Origin: Oxalobacteraceae bacterium UBA6018
Lineage (GTDB): Bacteria > Pseudomonadota > Gammaproteobacteria > Burkholderiales > Burkholderiaceae_D
Length of the DNA stretch: 64,000 nucleotides
NCBI GenBank assembly: GCA_002428015.1
Contig: DIZW01000073.1
Coordinates: 7,632-71,631, forward strand
Reading direction: 5' to 3'
Below, piece by piece: positions 17,638 through 26,439 of the stretch. Position numbers and translations under genes: made by a program. Under the pieces are notes generated by a model that was given only the letters and a program-made list of their open reading frames with translations, did not search any database and had not been told where the DNA came from. The first letter of the stretch is position 1. Each line of letters begins with the position of its first letter.

Positions 17638-18540
17638 TCAGCGGCCCAGCCAGGCGCGGTAGAAGTCGATGAAGGCGCGCACCTGGGGCGGCACGTGGCG
17701 ACCCGGCGGCAGCACCGCGTACAGGCCGCCGCGCGCCAGCGACCAGGCGGGCAGCAGCTTGACCAGGGCGCCCCGCGCCAGCGCGCCCTGCAGCGTCATT
17801 TCTTCCAGCACGCTGATGCCGGCACCGCCTTCGAGCAGCGCCAGCAAGGTGCTGGGTGAATCGGCCTGGATGCGCGCGTTCATGTGCACCACCACGTCCT
17901 TGACCCCGGCGCGGCTGAACTTCCAGGTGCGCGGCGCGGCCAGCAGCGACAGGGCGATCCAGGCGTGGCGCGCGAGCTGCTCGGGACGGGTCGGACGTCC
18001 GTGCAGCTTGAGGTAGGACGGCGCGGCCACCACGTGCTGGGCGAATTCACCGAGCTTGATGGCGCGCTCGGACGAGTCGCGCAGCCAGCCCATGCGAAAC
18101 GACAGATCGATCCCCTCGCCCACCATGTCGGCCACGCGGTCGGCGCTGCGCAGGTCGACCTGCAGGCGCGGGTGCAGCGCCGCGAACGCCGCCAGCGCGG
18201 GCGCGATCGACTGGGCGGCCTGCAGCACCGTGCTTGAAATACGCAGCACGCCGGACAGCTCGCCGTCGGTGCTGGCGGCCTGGCTCAAGGCCTCGTTCAG
18301 GGAGCGCAGCAGGGGCTGGCACTGGGCATGCAGGGCGCGCCCGGCGTCGGTCAGGCTGACCTGGCGCGTAGTACGGGCGAACAGCGCCACGCCCAGCTGG
18401 CGCTCCAGGCGCGCGACCTGCACGCTGATCCTGGCCTTGGCCACGCCCAGGCGGTCGGCCGCCGCGGTGAAGCTGCCGGCGGCGGCGACGGCGTCGAAGA
18501 TGGTCAGGCTGTTGAGATCGATCTGGTCGGCGGAGGGCAT
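17638..18540 (-). CDS. LysR-family transcriptional regulator
   Basis: 300 residues. Winged helix-turn-helix at about 5-65 (LTIFDAVAAAGSFTAAADRL, VAKARISVQVARLERQLGV, FARTTRQVSLTDAG) and a LysR substrate-binding domain after a linker helix. It is divergent from the NAD(P)-binding protein gene; the 108-base spacer contains AGAACAATGAATTGTCGTTC, an imperfect palindrome with T-N11-A spacing typical of LysR sites. I infer that it controls that neighbour and itself. The family resembles regulators of quinone/aldehyde stress genes, but the effector is unknown. Confidence 0.9.
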   Translation of the reverse strand: MPSADQIDLNSLTIFDAVAAAGSFTAAADRLGVAKARISVQVARLERQLGVALFARTTRQVSLTDAGRALHAQCQPLLRSLNEALSQAASTDGELSGVLRISSTVLQAAQSIAPALAAFAALHPRLQVDLRSADRVADMVGEGIDLSFRMGWLRDSSERAIKLGEFAQHVVAAPSYLKLHGRPTRPEQLARHAWIALSLLAAPRTWKFSRAGVKDVVVHMNARIQADSPSTLLALLEGGAGISVLEEMTLQGALARGALVKLLPAWSLARGGLYAVLPPGRHVPPQVRAFIDFYRAWLGR

Positions 18541-18648
18541 GGCGATTGATAGAAAATTGAGAACAATGAATTGTCGTTCTTTGCGTTTATCTTATCAATA
18601 CAAACTGTCATGATCTGCCCATCGACTACCACCACAAGGAGCAGCAGC

Positions 18649-19287
18649 ATGAAGATCGCACTCATCGGCGCCACTGGATTCACCGGCTCGGCCATCCTGC
18701 AAGAACTGGCGGCGCGCGGCCACGAGGTGACCGCCCTGGCCAGCCGCCCGGACGCGGTCGCGCCCCACGCGCAGGTGACGGCGCAGGCCGCCGACGTGAT
18801 GGACACGGCGGCGCTGGCGGCCAGCCTGCGCGGCGCCGACGCGGTCATCTCGGCCTTCAGCGGGCACCGCCAGGACGACGTGCTGGGCTACTACATGAAG
18901 GGTATCCGCAGCATCGTGGCGGCGGTCAAGGCGGCCCAGGTGGCGCGCCTGCTGCTGGTGGGCGGCGCCGGCTCGCTCGAGGTGGCCGACGGCGTGCAGC
19001 TGCTCGACACGCCGGACTTTCCGGCCGCCTACAAACCGACCGCGGAAGGCGCGCGCCAGGCACTGGCCCTGCTGCGCGACCAGGCGGTGCTGGACTGGAC
19101 TGTGCTCAGCCCGTCCTCGCAGCTGCTGCCCGGCGCGCGCACCGGCGTCTACCGCGTCGGCAGCGACCGCCTGCTGGTCGACGCCGAGGGCGTGAGCGCG
19201 ATCTCGGTGGGCGACCTGGCCGCGGCGATGGTCGACGAGGTCGAACACCCGCGCCACCGGCGCCAGCGCTTCACCGCCGGCTATTGA
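18649..19287 (+). CDS. NAD(P)-binding (NmrA/SDR-like) protein
   Basis: 212 residues. The Rossmann signature GATGFTGSAILQELAARGHE is at residues 7-26, followed by an atypical-SDR fold: LLVGGAGSLEV and TVLSPSSQLLPGARTG. It lacks the classical YxxxK active site, as in NmrA-like and YwnB-type proteins, which often sense or reduce NAD(P)-linked substrates. An AAGGAG ribosome site lies 8-10 bases before ATG 18649. It is divergent from a LysR gene that likely regulates it. Annotated relatives are called NAD-dependent epimerase or NAD(P)H-binding protein; the substrate is unknown. Confidence 0.85.
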   Translation: MKIALIGATGFTGSAILQELAARGHEVTALASRPDAVAPHAQVTAQAADVMDTAALAASLRGADAVISAFSGHRQDDVLGYYMKGIRSIVAAVKAAQVARLLLVGGAGSLEVADGVQLLDTPDFPAAYKPTAEGARQALALLRDQAVLDWTVLSPSSQLLPGARTGVYRVGSDRLLVDAEGVSAISVGDLAAAMVDEVEHPRHRRQRFTAGY

Positions 19288-19307
19288 GTGCTGGCCGCGC
19301 GCAGCCG

Positions 19308-20249
19308 CTAGGCGCGCGCCCGCAGCGGCTGGGCGGCCATGCACAGGCGCGTGGCCAGCTGCTGCGCCAGGGTCTCGACGACGGCATGGCGCTTGCGCGC
19401 CTCCGAGCGCTTCTTCGAGACGATCGCCTCCAGGTCGGGCGGCGCGAGCGCTTCGCAGCGCAGCTGAAAGTCGCCGTCGGGGCGCTCGAGGGCGCCCATT
19501 TCGTGCCAAAGCTGATCGTAGTCCGCGCACACCTTCCCCTGCCGCAGCGCGCTCAGCACCACCCGGTTGGCATTGCCGACCAGCTGGACGTGGCCGCAGC
19601 CGAGCGCGTAGGCAAGCTGGCGCACCAGCGTCACCAGCAGCTGCTTGGGACGGATGCCGTGCAGCTCGCGCGTGGCGCTGCGGTTGGCGGCCAGCCCGTC
19701 GCCATGATTGGGGCCCTGGGTGCAGCCGATGGTGACCGCGGCGCGCCCGGTCAGGTCGGAAAACGTGAACGCCACCGAGTACACGGCGGCGCCATGCTCG
19801 CACAGCTGCAGCACCAATTCGCCCTCGCGTTCGAACAACGCGGCGGCGCGCAGTTCGATGTCGTAGCGGCTACCGCTCTTGCCCTCGACCGAGGCTAGCA
19901 CCACGCCGGCGCGCGCGGCCTGCGCCACCAGCGGCCCGAGCCCGTTGCGCAACATGAACCCGTAGTGGTAGGCCAGCACCGCCAGGCGCTGGTCCATCGA
20001 CAGGCTGCGCGTCAGGTAGGGACGGTAGATCTTGTACAGCACGCGCGGACAGTGCTGCACCACTTCAAGCAGCACCGGGTGGGAGTTCAAGAGGCGCAGC
20101 CAGCGCCGGGTCTGGCTCTGGTGGAACAGCGCGCGACCCTCCAGCTTGAACCGTTCCCGCCAGTAGGCGGCAGCAGGCAAGCTGGCCGGGACGCCGCAGC
20201 GCAGGGTCACCGGGGGAAAGGCCGCATGGGCAGCCGAAAACAAAGTCAT
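19308..20249 (-). CDS. DUF535 (VirK/YbjX family) protein
   Basis: 313 residues. It matches the VirK/YbjX family by RPYLTRSLSMDQRLAVLAYHY, the central AFTFSDL and CTQGPN segment, LVGNANRV and DYDQLWHEMGA. These proteins are cytoplasmic or membrane-associated; Shigella VirK affects surface protein localisation and E. coli YbjX resistance to antimicrobial peptides, but the biochemical function is not known. The gene faces the NAD(P)-binding gene convergently with a 20-base gap and has an AT-rich upstream region (20250-20394). Its start ATG at 20249 gives the full family length. Confidence 0.85.
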   Translation of the reverse strand: MTLFSAAHAAFPPVTLRCGVPASLPAAAYWRERFKLEGRALFHQSQTRRWLRLLNSHPVLLEVVQHCPRVLYKIYRPYLTRSLSMDQRLAVLAYHYGFMLRNGLGPLVAQAARAGVVLASVEGKSGSRYDIELRAAALFEREGELVLQLCEHGAAVYSVAFTFSDLTGRAAVTIGCTQGPNHGDGLAANRSATRELHGIRPKQLLVTLVRQLAYALGCGHVQLVGNANRVVLSALRQGKVCADYDQLWHEMGALERPDGDFQLRCEALAPPDLEAIVSKKRSEARKRHAVVETLAQQLATRLCMAAQPLRARA

Positions 20250-20394
20250 GCGATCTCCGTGGCGGCAGGGGCGCGCCGGGCAGCGAAAAATGCCACCCGA
20301 CCCGTCCGCCTTTACTTATGTAACGTAATGTAACCGTCGGAAATGCTTTCTGTAAATACGAAACCGCAAAAATCACTAATTTGCTTGGAAATTA

Positions 20395-21780
20395 TTACAC
20401 TGAGTCAAACCGCCCCGCCGGGAAAGCTGGCGGAGCGCCGACCATCAAGTTCCAGCGCCGCGCGATGGTGGCGCCCGAAATCGCCAGCGACGCGCCCAGC
20501 AGCAAGGCCCACCACAGCGGCTGGGACGCCAGCGCGACCGCGCCCAGGCCCAGCGCGGCGCTCAGCAAGCCGGCCAGCAGGGTGCCCCAGCAGAGCCCGC
20601 CAGGACGGGTGGCATGGTCGCGCAGCGGCCAGGCCAGCACGCTCAGCGTGGCGCACATGAAGCTCGCCTCGCGCAGCAGGTTCACGGTCGACACGCCAAT
20701 GAAAACCGATACGCCCAGAAGCAGCGCGGCGCCCAACAGCGAGTCGCTCAGGAAGATATGCAGCACCTGGCCCGCCAGCACGCGATTGAGGCTGGACGCG
20801 TTTGGCATGCGCGGCGCCAGCCGCACCAGCGCCTGTTCCGGCGCGCCGTTGGGAATGCTGGCGGCGAAGCGGTAGGCCGAGGCGAATGGCGCCAGCCCGA
20901 TCGACAGCATGCAAATCATTGCGGCCGCGTCGCCGACCAGCAGCTTCAAGCCAATCGCGCCGATCGCGCACACCGCCATGATCGGCGCCTGATCGTAGCG
21001 GTGATTGCCGGGCCCCAGCGCATGCAGCATCAGCCGGGCCGGGATGCCGGCGCCGATGTCCGCGGCCAGAAGGCGGCGGTACAGCCGGCGTCTGCCGCCT
21101 GAGCTCTTCAGCGCGCGCATGCCCCCCTTGATCGAGGTTTCGTTAACGCGCAATGCGCGGGCGCGCTGGTTGCGCATGGAAGGGCGTTGGCTGCCTCCTG
21201 GCAGGATGGTGACGAGCGTGCGCCACCCCAGCAGCGCGATGAGCAGCGCCAGCGCCGCCATGACGCTCGCGTGCTCGATCCATGCCGCCAGCGGCGCGCC
21301 GCCCGCGACCATGACGATCTGGGCCACGATGACCAATGCCGCGCCTTCCGTGCGCCCGCCCCGGGTCATCGCCGCGCACACCAGCACGTACGCCGCGCCC
21401 AGCACGATCAGGCCGGTGTGCGGCAGCGCCACCGCCACCAAGGTCCAGGCCAGCATGGTGGGCACGAACATGGCGACGGTGGCCTGGCGCACGCGGCGCG
21501 TGAGGCCCGGCACCAGCACCGCGTTGGCCGGCGTGTTCTGCAGCACGGCCCCGCCGACATACATCATCCACACGAGCGACAGGTAGGTCGCCACGGGAGC
21601 GCCGACGCCGAAGCACAAGGCCACCCAGACCGGCACGCGGATGAACATCAGCGCGGCGCAGGCGGCGACGACCACCATCGCCAGCACCAGCCCCGAAACT
21701 CTGGCGCCACGGGCGGCCCCAGGCCTTCGCGCCAGCGCGGTACGCCATACCAATGCGCAGGACGACCACAGGGCGCTCAT
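20395..21780 (-). CDS. Multi-pass membrane protein, probable ABC permease
   Basis: 461 residues with about ten hydrophobic helices in two groups separated by a polar loop about 200-260 (rich in Arg: RNQRARALRV, SGGRRRLYRRLLAADIGAGI). No conserved domain is recognised. Its ATG overlaps the end of the ABC ATPase gene by 4 bases, and ATPase and GntR genes precede it in the same operon, so it is most likely the permease of a Ytr-like ABC exporter. The role could be export or cell-envelope stress defence. An alternative is an unrelated membrane protein carried in the operon. Confidence 0.7.
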   Translation of the reverse strand: MSALWSSCALVWRTALARRPGAARGARVSGLVLAMVVVAACAALMFIRVPVWVALCFGVGAPVATYLSLVWMMYVGGAVLQNTPANAVLVPGLTRRVRQATVAMFVPTMLAWTLVAVALPHTGLIVLGAAYVLVCAAMTRGGRTEGAALVIVAQIVMVAGGAPLAAWIEHASVMAALALLIALLGWRTLVTILPGGSQRPSMRNQRARALRVNETSIKGGMRALKSSGGRRRLYRRLLAADIGAGIPARLMLHALGPGNHRYDQAPIMAVCAIGAIGLKLLVGDAAAMICMLSIGLAPFASAYRFAASIPNGAPEQALVRLAPRMPNASSLNRVLAGQVLHIFLSDSLLGAALLLGVSVFIGVSTVNLLREASFMCATLSVLAWPLRDHATRPGGLCWGTLLAGLLSAALGLGAVALASQPLWWALLLGASLAISGATIARRWNLMVGAPPAFPAGRFDSV

Positions 21781-22655
21781 CGGGTCACCTCGACGAACAG
21801 GTCTTCCAGCGACAAGGCTTCGATGCGCACGGCCGGCTCGCGTTCGGCCAGCGCGCGCAGCGCCGGCGTGCTGGCGCGGGTGACGATCTCGATCACCCCG
21901 TCATGGCTGCGGTGGCGCCGCAATTCGCCGTCGATGGCGAATTTGTCGAGCAGCGCGCCCGGACCGACCACGCGGCGCGACTGTTCCAGCAGGTCGTCGA
22001 GCGAACCTTGCAGGGCGATTTTGCCATCCTTGAGGAAGGCCACGTCCAGCGCCACCCGCTCCAGGTCCGACAGGATATGGGTCGAGAAGATGACGGTGGT
22101 GCCGCGCTCGATGACGTCGTCGATCAGCTCGCGCAGGAAGTCGCGCCGGCCGACCGGGTCCAGGGACGACGCCGGTTCGTCCAGCACCAGCAGCTCTGGG
22201 TCGTGCGCCAGCGCGCGGATGATCGACAGGCGCTGCTGCTCGCCGCCGGACAGCCTGACGATGGGCGTATTGCACTTGAGCGCGTCGAAGCCCCAGCGCG
22301 CCAGCAGGCCGGCCACCTTGGCGTCGTTCCAGTGGGTGTACATCGCCTTGAAGTAGGCCAGCAGCTGGTAAGGGGTGAGCCACTCGAACAGGTCCGACTT
22401 CTGCGGCACGTAGCCGATCCGGGCGCGCACGCCGGCGGGCAGGTCGCCCACGGCGGCGCCGAACAGGGTCACGCCGCCGGCGTCGCCCTCGCGCAGGCCG
22501 AGCAGGCATTCGAGCAGGGTGGACTTGCCGGCGCCGTTACGCCCCAGCAGGCCGACCACCTGGCCGCGTTCGATGGTCCAGTCTAGGCCGGCCAGCACGG
22601 CTTGCTGGTCGAAGCGCTTGCTGAGGGAGGAAACCTGGATGACCGGTGGGTTCAT
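21777..22655 (-). CDS. ABC transporter ATP-binding protein
   Basis: 292 residues. Walker A is GRNGAGKS, the Q-loop region is YVPQKSD, the signature is LSGGEQQRLS, and Walker B is LLVLDEPASSLD followed by the H-loop FSTHIL. About 75 residues follow the ATPase core and resemble the C-terminal extension of DrrA/CcmA-like exporters. It is encoded between a GntR regulator and a membrane protein, each overlapping by 4 bases, the standard YtrA-B-C layout. It powers transport at the inner membrane; the cargo is unknown. Confidence 0.92.
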   Translation of the reverse strand: MNPPVIQVSSLSKRFDQQAVLAGLDWTIERGQVVGLLGRNGAGKSTLLECLLGLREGDAGGVTLFGAAVGDLPAGVRARIGYVPQKSDLFEWLTPYQLLAYFKAMYTHWNDAKVAGLLARWGFDALKCNTPIVRLSGGEQQRLSIIRALAHDPELLVLDEPASSLDPVGRRDFLRELIDDVIERGTTVIFSTHILSDLERVALDVAFLKDGKIALQGSLDDLLEQSRRVVGPGALLDKFAIDGELRRHRSHDGVIEIVTRASTPALRALAEREPAVRIEALSLEDLFVEVTR

Positions 22656-23044
22656 TGTTTTGCTTTCAAAATCGTTGAGAAGAGTTCGAGCACGGTGGCG
22701 GCGTCAAGTTCGAGCTGGCCCGCCTCCAGGGCGGCGCGTTCCAGCGTGGGGCGCAGCAGCGCGACCCGGTGCGCCACGCTGTGCCCGCGCGGCGGGGCCT
22801 GGGCCACCTCCATGCCCAGGCCGCGGCGGCGCGTCAGCACGCCCTCCATTTCGAGCATGCCGTAGGCCTTGGACACGGTCATGGGGTTGATCGCCAGCGC
22901 GCCGGCGATCTCGCGCACCGACGGCATCGGATCGCCCGGCGCGAGCTGGCCGCCGGCGATCAGGCGCCGGGTCTGGTCGACCAGCTGCCGGTAGATCGGC
23001 TCGGACGATCCGGTGGCGATGCTGAAGAGATGGGTGGGGTTCAT
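22652..23044 (-). CDS. GntR-family regulator, YtrA type
   Basis: 130 residues. The N-terminal winged helix (PIYRQLVDQTRRLIAGGQLA, PSVREIAGALAINPMTVSKA, LTRRRGLGMEV) is followed by a short helical tail of about 50 residues, the YtrA subfamily without a large effector domain. Such regulators sit first in an ABC operon and repress it. A perfect palindrome lies 12-37 bases upstream of the ATG, and is the likely operator. Its stop overlaps the ATPase gene start by 4 bases. Confidence 0.9.
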   Translation of the reverse strand: MNPTHLFSIATGSSEPIYRQLVDQTRRLIAGGQLAPGDPMPSVREIAGALAINPMTVSKAYGMLEMEGVLTRRRGLGMEVAQAPPRGHSVAHRVALLRPTLERAALEAGQLELDAATVLELFSTILKAKQ

Positions 23045-23055
23045 TTGCTTCCGTC

Positions 23056-23081
23056 TACTGTATTAAGTACGTAATACAGTA
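23056..23081 (-). promoter_or_regulatory. Palindromic operator of the GntR-ABC operon
   Basis: Ten-base perfect arms TACTGTATTA (23056-23065) and TAATACAGTA (23072-23081) with a 6-base spacer lie just upstream of the GntR ATG. On the minus strand the outer edge reads TATACT, a plausible -10 box overlapping the palindrome. Position and symmetry fit autorepression by the GntR protein. Confidence 0.75.
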
Positions 23082-23178
23082 TACATGAACGCGGGCGCTG
23101 TCAAGCGGCGGCGGCGCGAGCGCTCAGGGAGAGGCCGAACGCGGAACGATCGGGTTCGGAACGATCAATGCGGAAGAA

Positions 23179-23487
23179 TCAGATGCGGCCGCGCCGGAAT
23201 TCGGCCAGGAAGCGCTTCGCCTCGGCGGCGCTGAGCACCGTGACCGGGTCGCCGTGCCAGGCGTACAGGAAGGGGTCGCCGCCGAGGCGGTCGGTGAGCT
23301 TGGCCTGCAGCAGAAAGCGCGTGCCGGGCGGGTACAGGGTGGCGTCGCGCAGGCGCCGCGTGCAGTGCACCGCCAGGGTCGGCGCGAAGGCCTGCCCCGC
23401 CATCGGCCGGATGCGCAGCGCGCCATCGCGCGGATCGAGGAAGGATTCGACCGCCACGTCGCGATAGGCCCAGGTATCGCGCGCCAT
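23179..23487 (-). CDS. Small hypothetical protein
   Basis: 102 residues, no signal peptide or membrane helix. The sequence MARDTWAYRDVAVESFLDPR with later RPMAGQAF, PPGTRFLLQAKLTDR and FLYAWHGDPVTVL looks like a compact beta-rich protein, but I recognise no family. It starts 1 base after the MFS transporter stop in the same direction, so it is almost certainly translated from the same message. The start at 23487 is chosen because an upstream codon would lie inside the transporter gene. Its role may relate to the transporter. Confidence 0.65.
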   Translation of the reverse strand: MARDTWAYRDVAVESFLDPRDGALRIRPMAGQAFAPTLAVHCTRRLRDATLYPPGTRFLLQAKLTDRLGGDPFLYAWHGDPVTVLSAAEAKRFLAEFRRGRI

Positions 23488-23488
23488 G

Positions 23489-24736
23489 CTAGGCCCCGAG
23501 CGCGGCGGCAGGCGCACGTACCACGTGCTCTTCGCGGATCGGCAGGTTGACCAGGGCGGCGGCCAGCGCCAGCGCGATGTCGGCGTACCACATCCAGGTG
23601 TAGTCGCCGTAGGTGACGAAGGACAGCCCGCCCAGCCAGGCGCCGAAGAAGCCGCCGATCTGGTGCGAGAGCAGCGTCAGGCCGAACAGGGTCGACAGGT
23701 AGCGCGTGCCGAACAGTTTGCCGACCAGGCCAGCGGTGGGCGGCACCGTGGCCAGCCAGGTGAAGCCGAGCGCCGCGGCCAGCAGGTAGAAGGTGAGCGC
23801 CGTCTTGGGCGCAAGCAGGTAGAGCGCGATCAGCACGGCGCGGCTGGTGTACATCAGCGACAGCAGGGACTTCATGCGATAGCGGGTCGCCAGCGCCCCG
23901 GCCGTGAGGCTGCCGGCGATGTTGAACAGGCCGATCAGGGCCAGCGCCGTGGCCGACACCGAGGGCGCCAGGTTGCACAGCGCGACCTCGCCCGGCAAAT
24001 GGGTCACCAGGAAGGCGATGTGAAAGCCGCAGGTGAAAAAGCCCGCGTGCAGGCACAGGTAGCTGCGGTCGCGCAGGGCCGCGCGGATCTGCGGACCCAG
24101 GCTGAGATCCGCGCCGGCGCCGGCGTGGGCCGCCGCCCCGCCCTGCCCGGCCGCGCCGCGCAACGGCCAGGCCAGCGGTATGGTCAGCAAGGTGGCGGCG
24201 GCCATGGTGAGCATGGCGGTGACCCAGCCGGCGCCGCCGATGATGGCCTGCATTAGCGGCGCGAACACGAGCTGGCCGAACGAGGCGCCGGCGTTGATGC
24301 AGCCCGCCGCTACCGACCGCCGCGCGGCCGGCAGGCGCTGGGCGATGGCGCCGATCAGGATCGAGAAGCTGCCGGCGCCGGCGCCGGCGGCGCTGAGCAC
24401 ACCGAGGGTGAGCATCAGCCCCCAGCCGGAGTGCATGTAGGGGGTCAGCGCCAGGCCGGCGCAGAGCATCAGCGCGCCCACGGCGACAACGCGGGCCGCG
24501 CCGCATTTGTCGGCCAGCGCGCCAAACAGCGGCTGGGCCGCGCCCCAGGTGAACTGGCCGACCGCCATGGCGAAGCTGACCGTGGCCACGCCCAGCCCGG
24601 TCGCGGTGTTGATCGGCGAGAGGAACAGGCCGGTGGTCAGGCGCGCGCCCATGGTGATCATGAGGATCGCGGCGGCGGCCAGGATCAAGGTCCAGCCGGC
24701 GCGCGGCGCGGGAGTGGTCTCAGGCCGGTTCGGCAT
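23489..24736 (-). CDS. MFS transporter
   Basis: About 415 residues with twelve hydrophobic helices. The first loop between helices 2 and 3 carries LFGALADKCGAARV, the MFS motif-A pattern, and the C-terminal half repeats the fold (TAGLVGKLFGTRYLSTLFG). It moves small molecules by proton-coupled exchange across the inner membrane; cargo is unknown. Of two in-frame ATGs (24751, 24736), the second is used because GGGGAG lies 7 bases before it. A small hypothetical gene follows after 1 base. Related proteins are annotated as general MFS permeases. Confidence 0.88.
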   Translation of the reverse strand: MPNRPETTPAPRAGWTLILAAAAILMITMGARLTTGLFLSPINTATGLGVATVSFAMAVGQFTWGAAQPLFGALADKCGAARVVAVGALMLCAGLALTPYMHSGWGLMLTLGVLSAAGAGAGSFSILIGAIAQRLPAARRSVAAGCINAGASFGQLVFAPLMQAIIGGAGWVTAMLTMAAATLLTIPLAWPLRGAAGQGGAAAHAGAGADLSLGPQIRAALRDRSYLCLHAGFFTCGFHIAFLVTHLPGEVALCNLAPSVSATALALIGLFNIAGSLTAGALATRYRMKSLLSLMYTSRAVLIALYLLAPKTALTFYLLAAALGFTWLATVPPTAGLVGKLFGTRYLSTLFGLTLLSHQIGGFFGAWLGGLSFVTYGDYTWMWYADIALALAAALVNLPIREEHVVRAPAAALGA

Positions 24737-25047
24737 GCGCCAGCTCCCCATGGTGTCGCGCGCGGCGGGATGCGGTGGCCATGCGCTGGCCGGCCAGGCG
24801 CGGCGACGCGCCGGAGGGCGGGCGCATCTTGAAGCAGGTGCAGGCGGGTGCCGCGGGCGGGTCGGGAAAGGTCATGGCAAAGCGGATGGACAGTCAGGTG
24901 TCGCTACACGGATCAGGTGTGGCGATTATAAGGTGCTTGTGGGGATCGGGGTGGGAAGGCGGGGATGTGCCTTCCCCGCGCGGTCCGGGCTTGCGTGGGC
25001 AAAGGGAAAACGGTCGGTTGAAAAATCGCTGGCACCGTCGGTCGCAC
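24737..25047. other. Intergenic region upstream of the MFS gene
   Basis: No gene is supported between the MFS start and the tandem repeat. It must hold the minus-strand MFS promoter; a moderately AT-rich patch near 24900-24945 (GATTATAAGG) is the only candidate. The rest is GC-rich with no visible motif. Confidence 0.4.
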
Positions 25048-25171
25048 GATGGACGGCGCAACGAGCCACGGGCCGCGCGATGGATTGCGAAGCGCGCCGC
25101 CGGCCGCGCGACGGACGGCGCATGGAGCCGCCGGCCGCGCGACGAATGCGGTGCGCGCCACGCGCCGGACG
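25048..25171. repeat. 31-bp tandem repeat, four units
   Basis: Units start at 25048, 25079, 25110 and 25141, exactly 31 bases apart. Each begins GAYGRA and the first three end in GGCCGCGC. Copies B and C share GCCGGCCGCGC ends; the fourth has diverged. The period is not a multiple of three and no gene is read through it. It lies just beyond the ispF stop (25189). Confidence 0.8.
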
Positions 25172-25188
25172 GGCCGGCGCGGCGCCGC

Positions 25189-25704
25189 CTAGACGCTCGT
25201 CGAGCGGATCAGCATGGCGATGGCGTCGGCCGCCATGCCCTCCTCGCGGCCAAGATAACCGAGCTTCTCGTTGGTCTTGGCCTTGATGTTGACCTGCTGG
25301 GGCGACACGCCGATGTCCTCGGCGATGCGCGAGACCATCTGCGCGATGTGGGGCGCCATCTTCGGCGCCTGGGCGATGATGGTCGCGTCGATGTTGCCGA
25401 TCGTGTAGCCGGTGGCGACGACGCGGTGCGCCACCTCGCGCAGCAGGGTGCGCGAGTCGGCGCCGGCGAACATGGGGTCGGTGTCGGGAAAGTGCTTGCC
25501 GATGTCGCCCAGCCCGGCCGCGCCGAGCATGGCGTCGATGATCGCGTGCAGCAGCACGTCGGCGTCGGAGTGGCCCATCAGGCCAAGCCGGTGCGGGATC
25601 GCGACCCCGCCGATGACCAGTTTGCGGCCTTCGACGAGGGCGTGGCAGTCGTAGCCCTGACCGATACGGAAAGGGGGAGTTGGATTGTAGGATTGCAGAG
25701 CCAT
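25189..25704 (-). CDS. ispF: 2-C-methyl-D-erythritol 2,4-cyclodiphosphate synthase
   Basis: 171 residues. It closes CDP-ME 2-phosphate to MEcPP with release of CMP, step five of the MEP isoprenoid pathway. Metal ligands are visible in GYDCHAL (Asp19, His21) and HSDADVLLHAI; the substrate loop is GDIGKHFPDTDP and the C-terminal NIKAKTNEKLGYLGR is conserved. The trimer is cytoplasmic. The ATG at 25704 is used; a GTG at 25716 would add four residues and no ribosome site decides. It follows ispD by about 20 bases, the usual ispD-ispF order, so both are co-transcribed. Confidence 0.95.
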   Translation of the reverse strand: MALQSYNPTPPFRIGQGYDCHALVEGRKLVIGGVAIPHRLGLMGHSDADVLLHAIIDAMLGAAGLGDIGKHFPDTDPMFAGADSRTLLREVAHRVVATGYTIGNIDATIIAQAPKMAPHIAQMVSRIAEDIGVSPQQVNIKAKTNEKLGYLGREEGMAADAIAMLIRSTSV

Positions 25705-25725
25705 GGTGTCGTTCACTATAAAAGG

Positions 25726-26439
25726 TTAAGGCGCGCCCAGGTACATCTCGGCGATGCGGATGTCCGCGGGCAGCGTCACTTTCAGATTACGTGGGTGTCC
25801 TTCTACCAGCCTGGGCGAATAGCCGAGGGCCTCGACCGCGCTGGCGTCGTCGGTGATGACGGCCGGGTCGGTGGCCGCTGCGAGGGCATCGCACAGCAGC
25901 CGGTAACGAAACATTTGCGGGGTCTGCGCGAGCCACAGGCCATCGCGCGCGACCGTGGCCACGGCGGCGCCGGCGCCGGCGCGCTTGACGGTATCGACCA
26001 CCGGCAGCGCCAGCAGGCCGCCGACCGGGTCCGGGCCGACCGTCGAGATCAGGCGTTCGATCAGGGCCGCGTTCAGGCCGGGCCGCGCGGCGTCGTGCAC
26101 CAGCACCCAATCGTCGTCGGCCAGCTCGGCGCGCAGCGCGGCCAGGGCATTGCGCACCGATTCCATGCGGGTGGCGCCGCCGCAGCGCAACACGCCCACG
26201 CCGTCCGGCGCGACCGCGTCGATGTGGCCGTCCTCGGCGCTGACCACCACGTAGGTGCGCGCAATGAGCGAACTGGCCAGGAAGGCTTCCAGGGTGTGGC
26301 GCAACATTGGCTTACCAGCAATCTGCATGTATTGCTTCGGTCCGCCCGCCGCCATGCGCGCGCCCACGCCGGCGGCGGGGACCAGGGCAATATAGCGAGG
26401 GGCTTGCTGATTCTTCACGCGGTTCGTCCTTCCGTTCAT
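25726..26439 (-). CDS. ispD: 2-C-methyl-D-erythritol 4-phosphate cytidylyltransferase
   Basis: 237 residues. It couples MEP with CTP to give CDP-ME and pyrophosphate. The nucleotide loop PAAGVGARM and PKQYMQIAGKPML are at the N-terminus, VLVHDAARPG in the middle, and TDDASAVEALGY near the C-terminus, all hallmark residues. A 12-residue polar N-terminal extension precedes the core. The ATG at 26439 overlaps the stop of the HExxH protein by 4 bases (ATGA), so its translation depends on that upstream gene. With ispF it forms a two-step segment of the MEP pathway at the end of a long complex I block. Confidence 0.95.
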   Translation of the reverse strand: MNGRTNRVKNQQAPRYIALVPAAGVGARMAAGGPKQYMQIAGKPMLRHTLEAFLASSLIARTYVVVSAEDGHIDAVAPDGVGVLRCGGATRMESVRNALAALRAELADDDWVLVHDAARPGLNAALIERLISTVGPDPVGGLLALPVVDTVKRAGAGAAVATVARDGLWLAQTPQMFRYRLLCDALAAATDPAVITDDASAVEALGYSPRLVEGHPRNLKVTLPADIRIAEMYLGAP

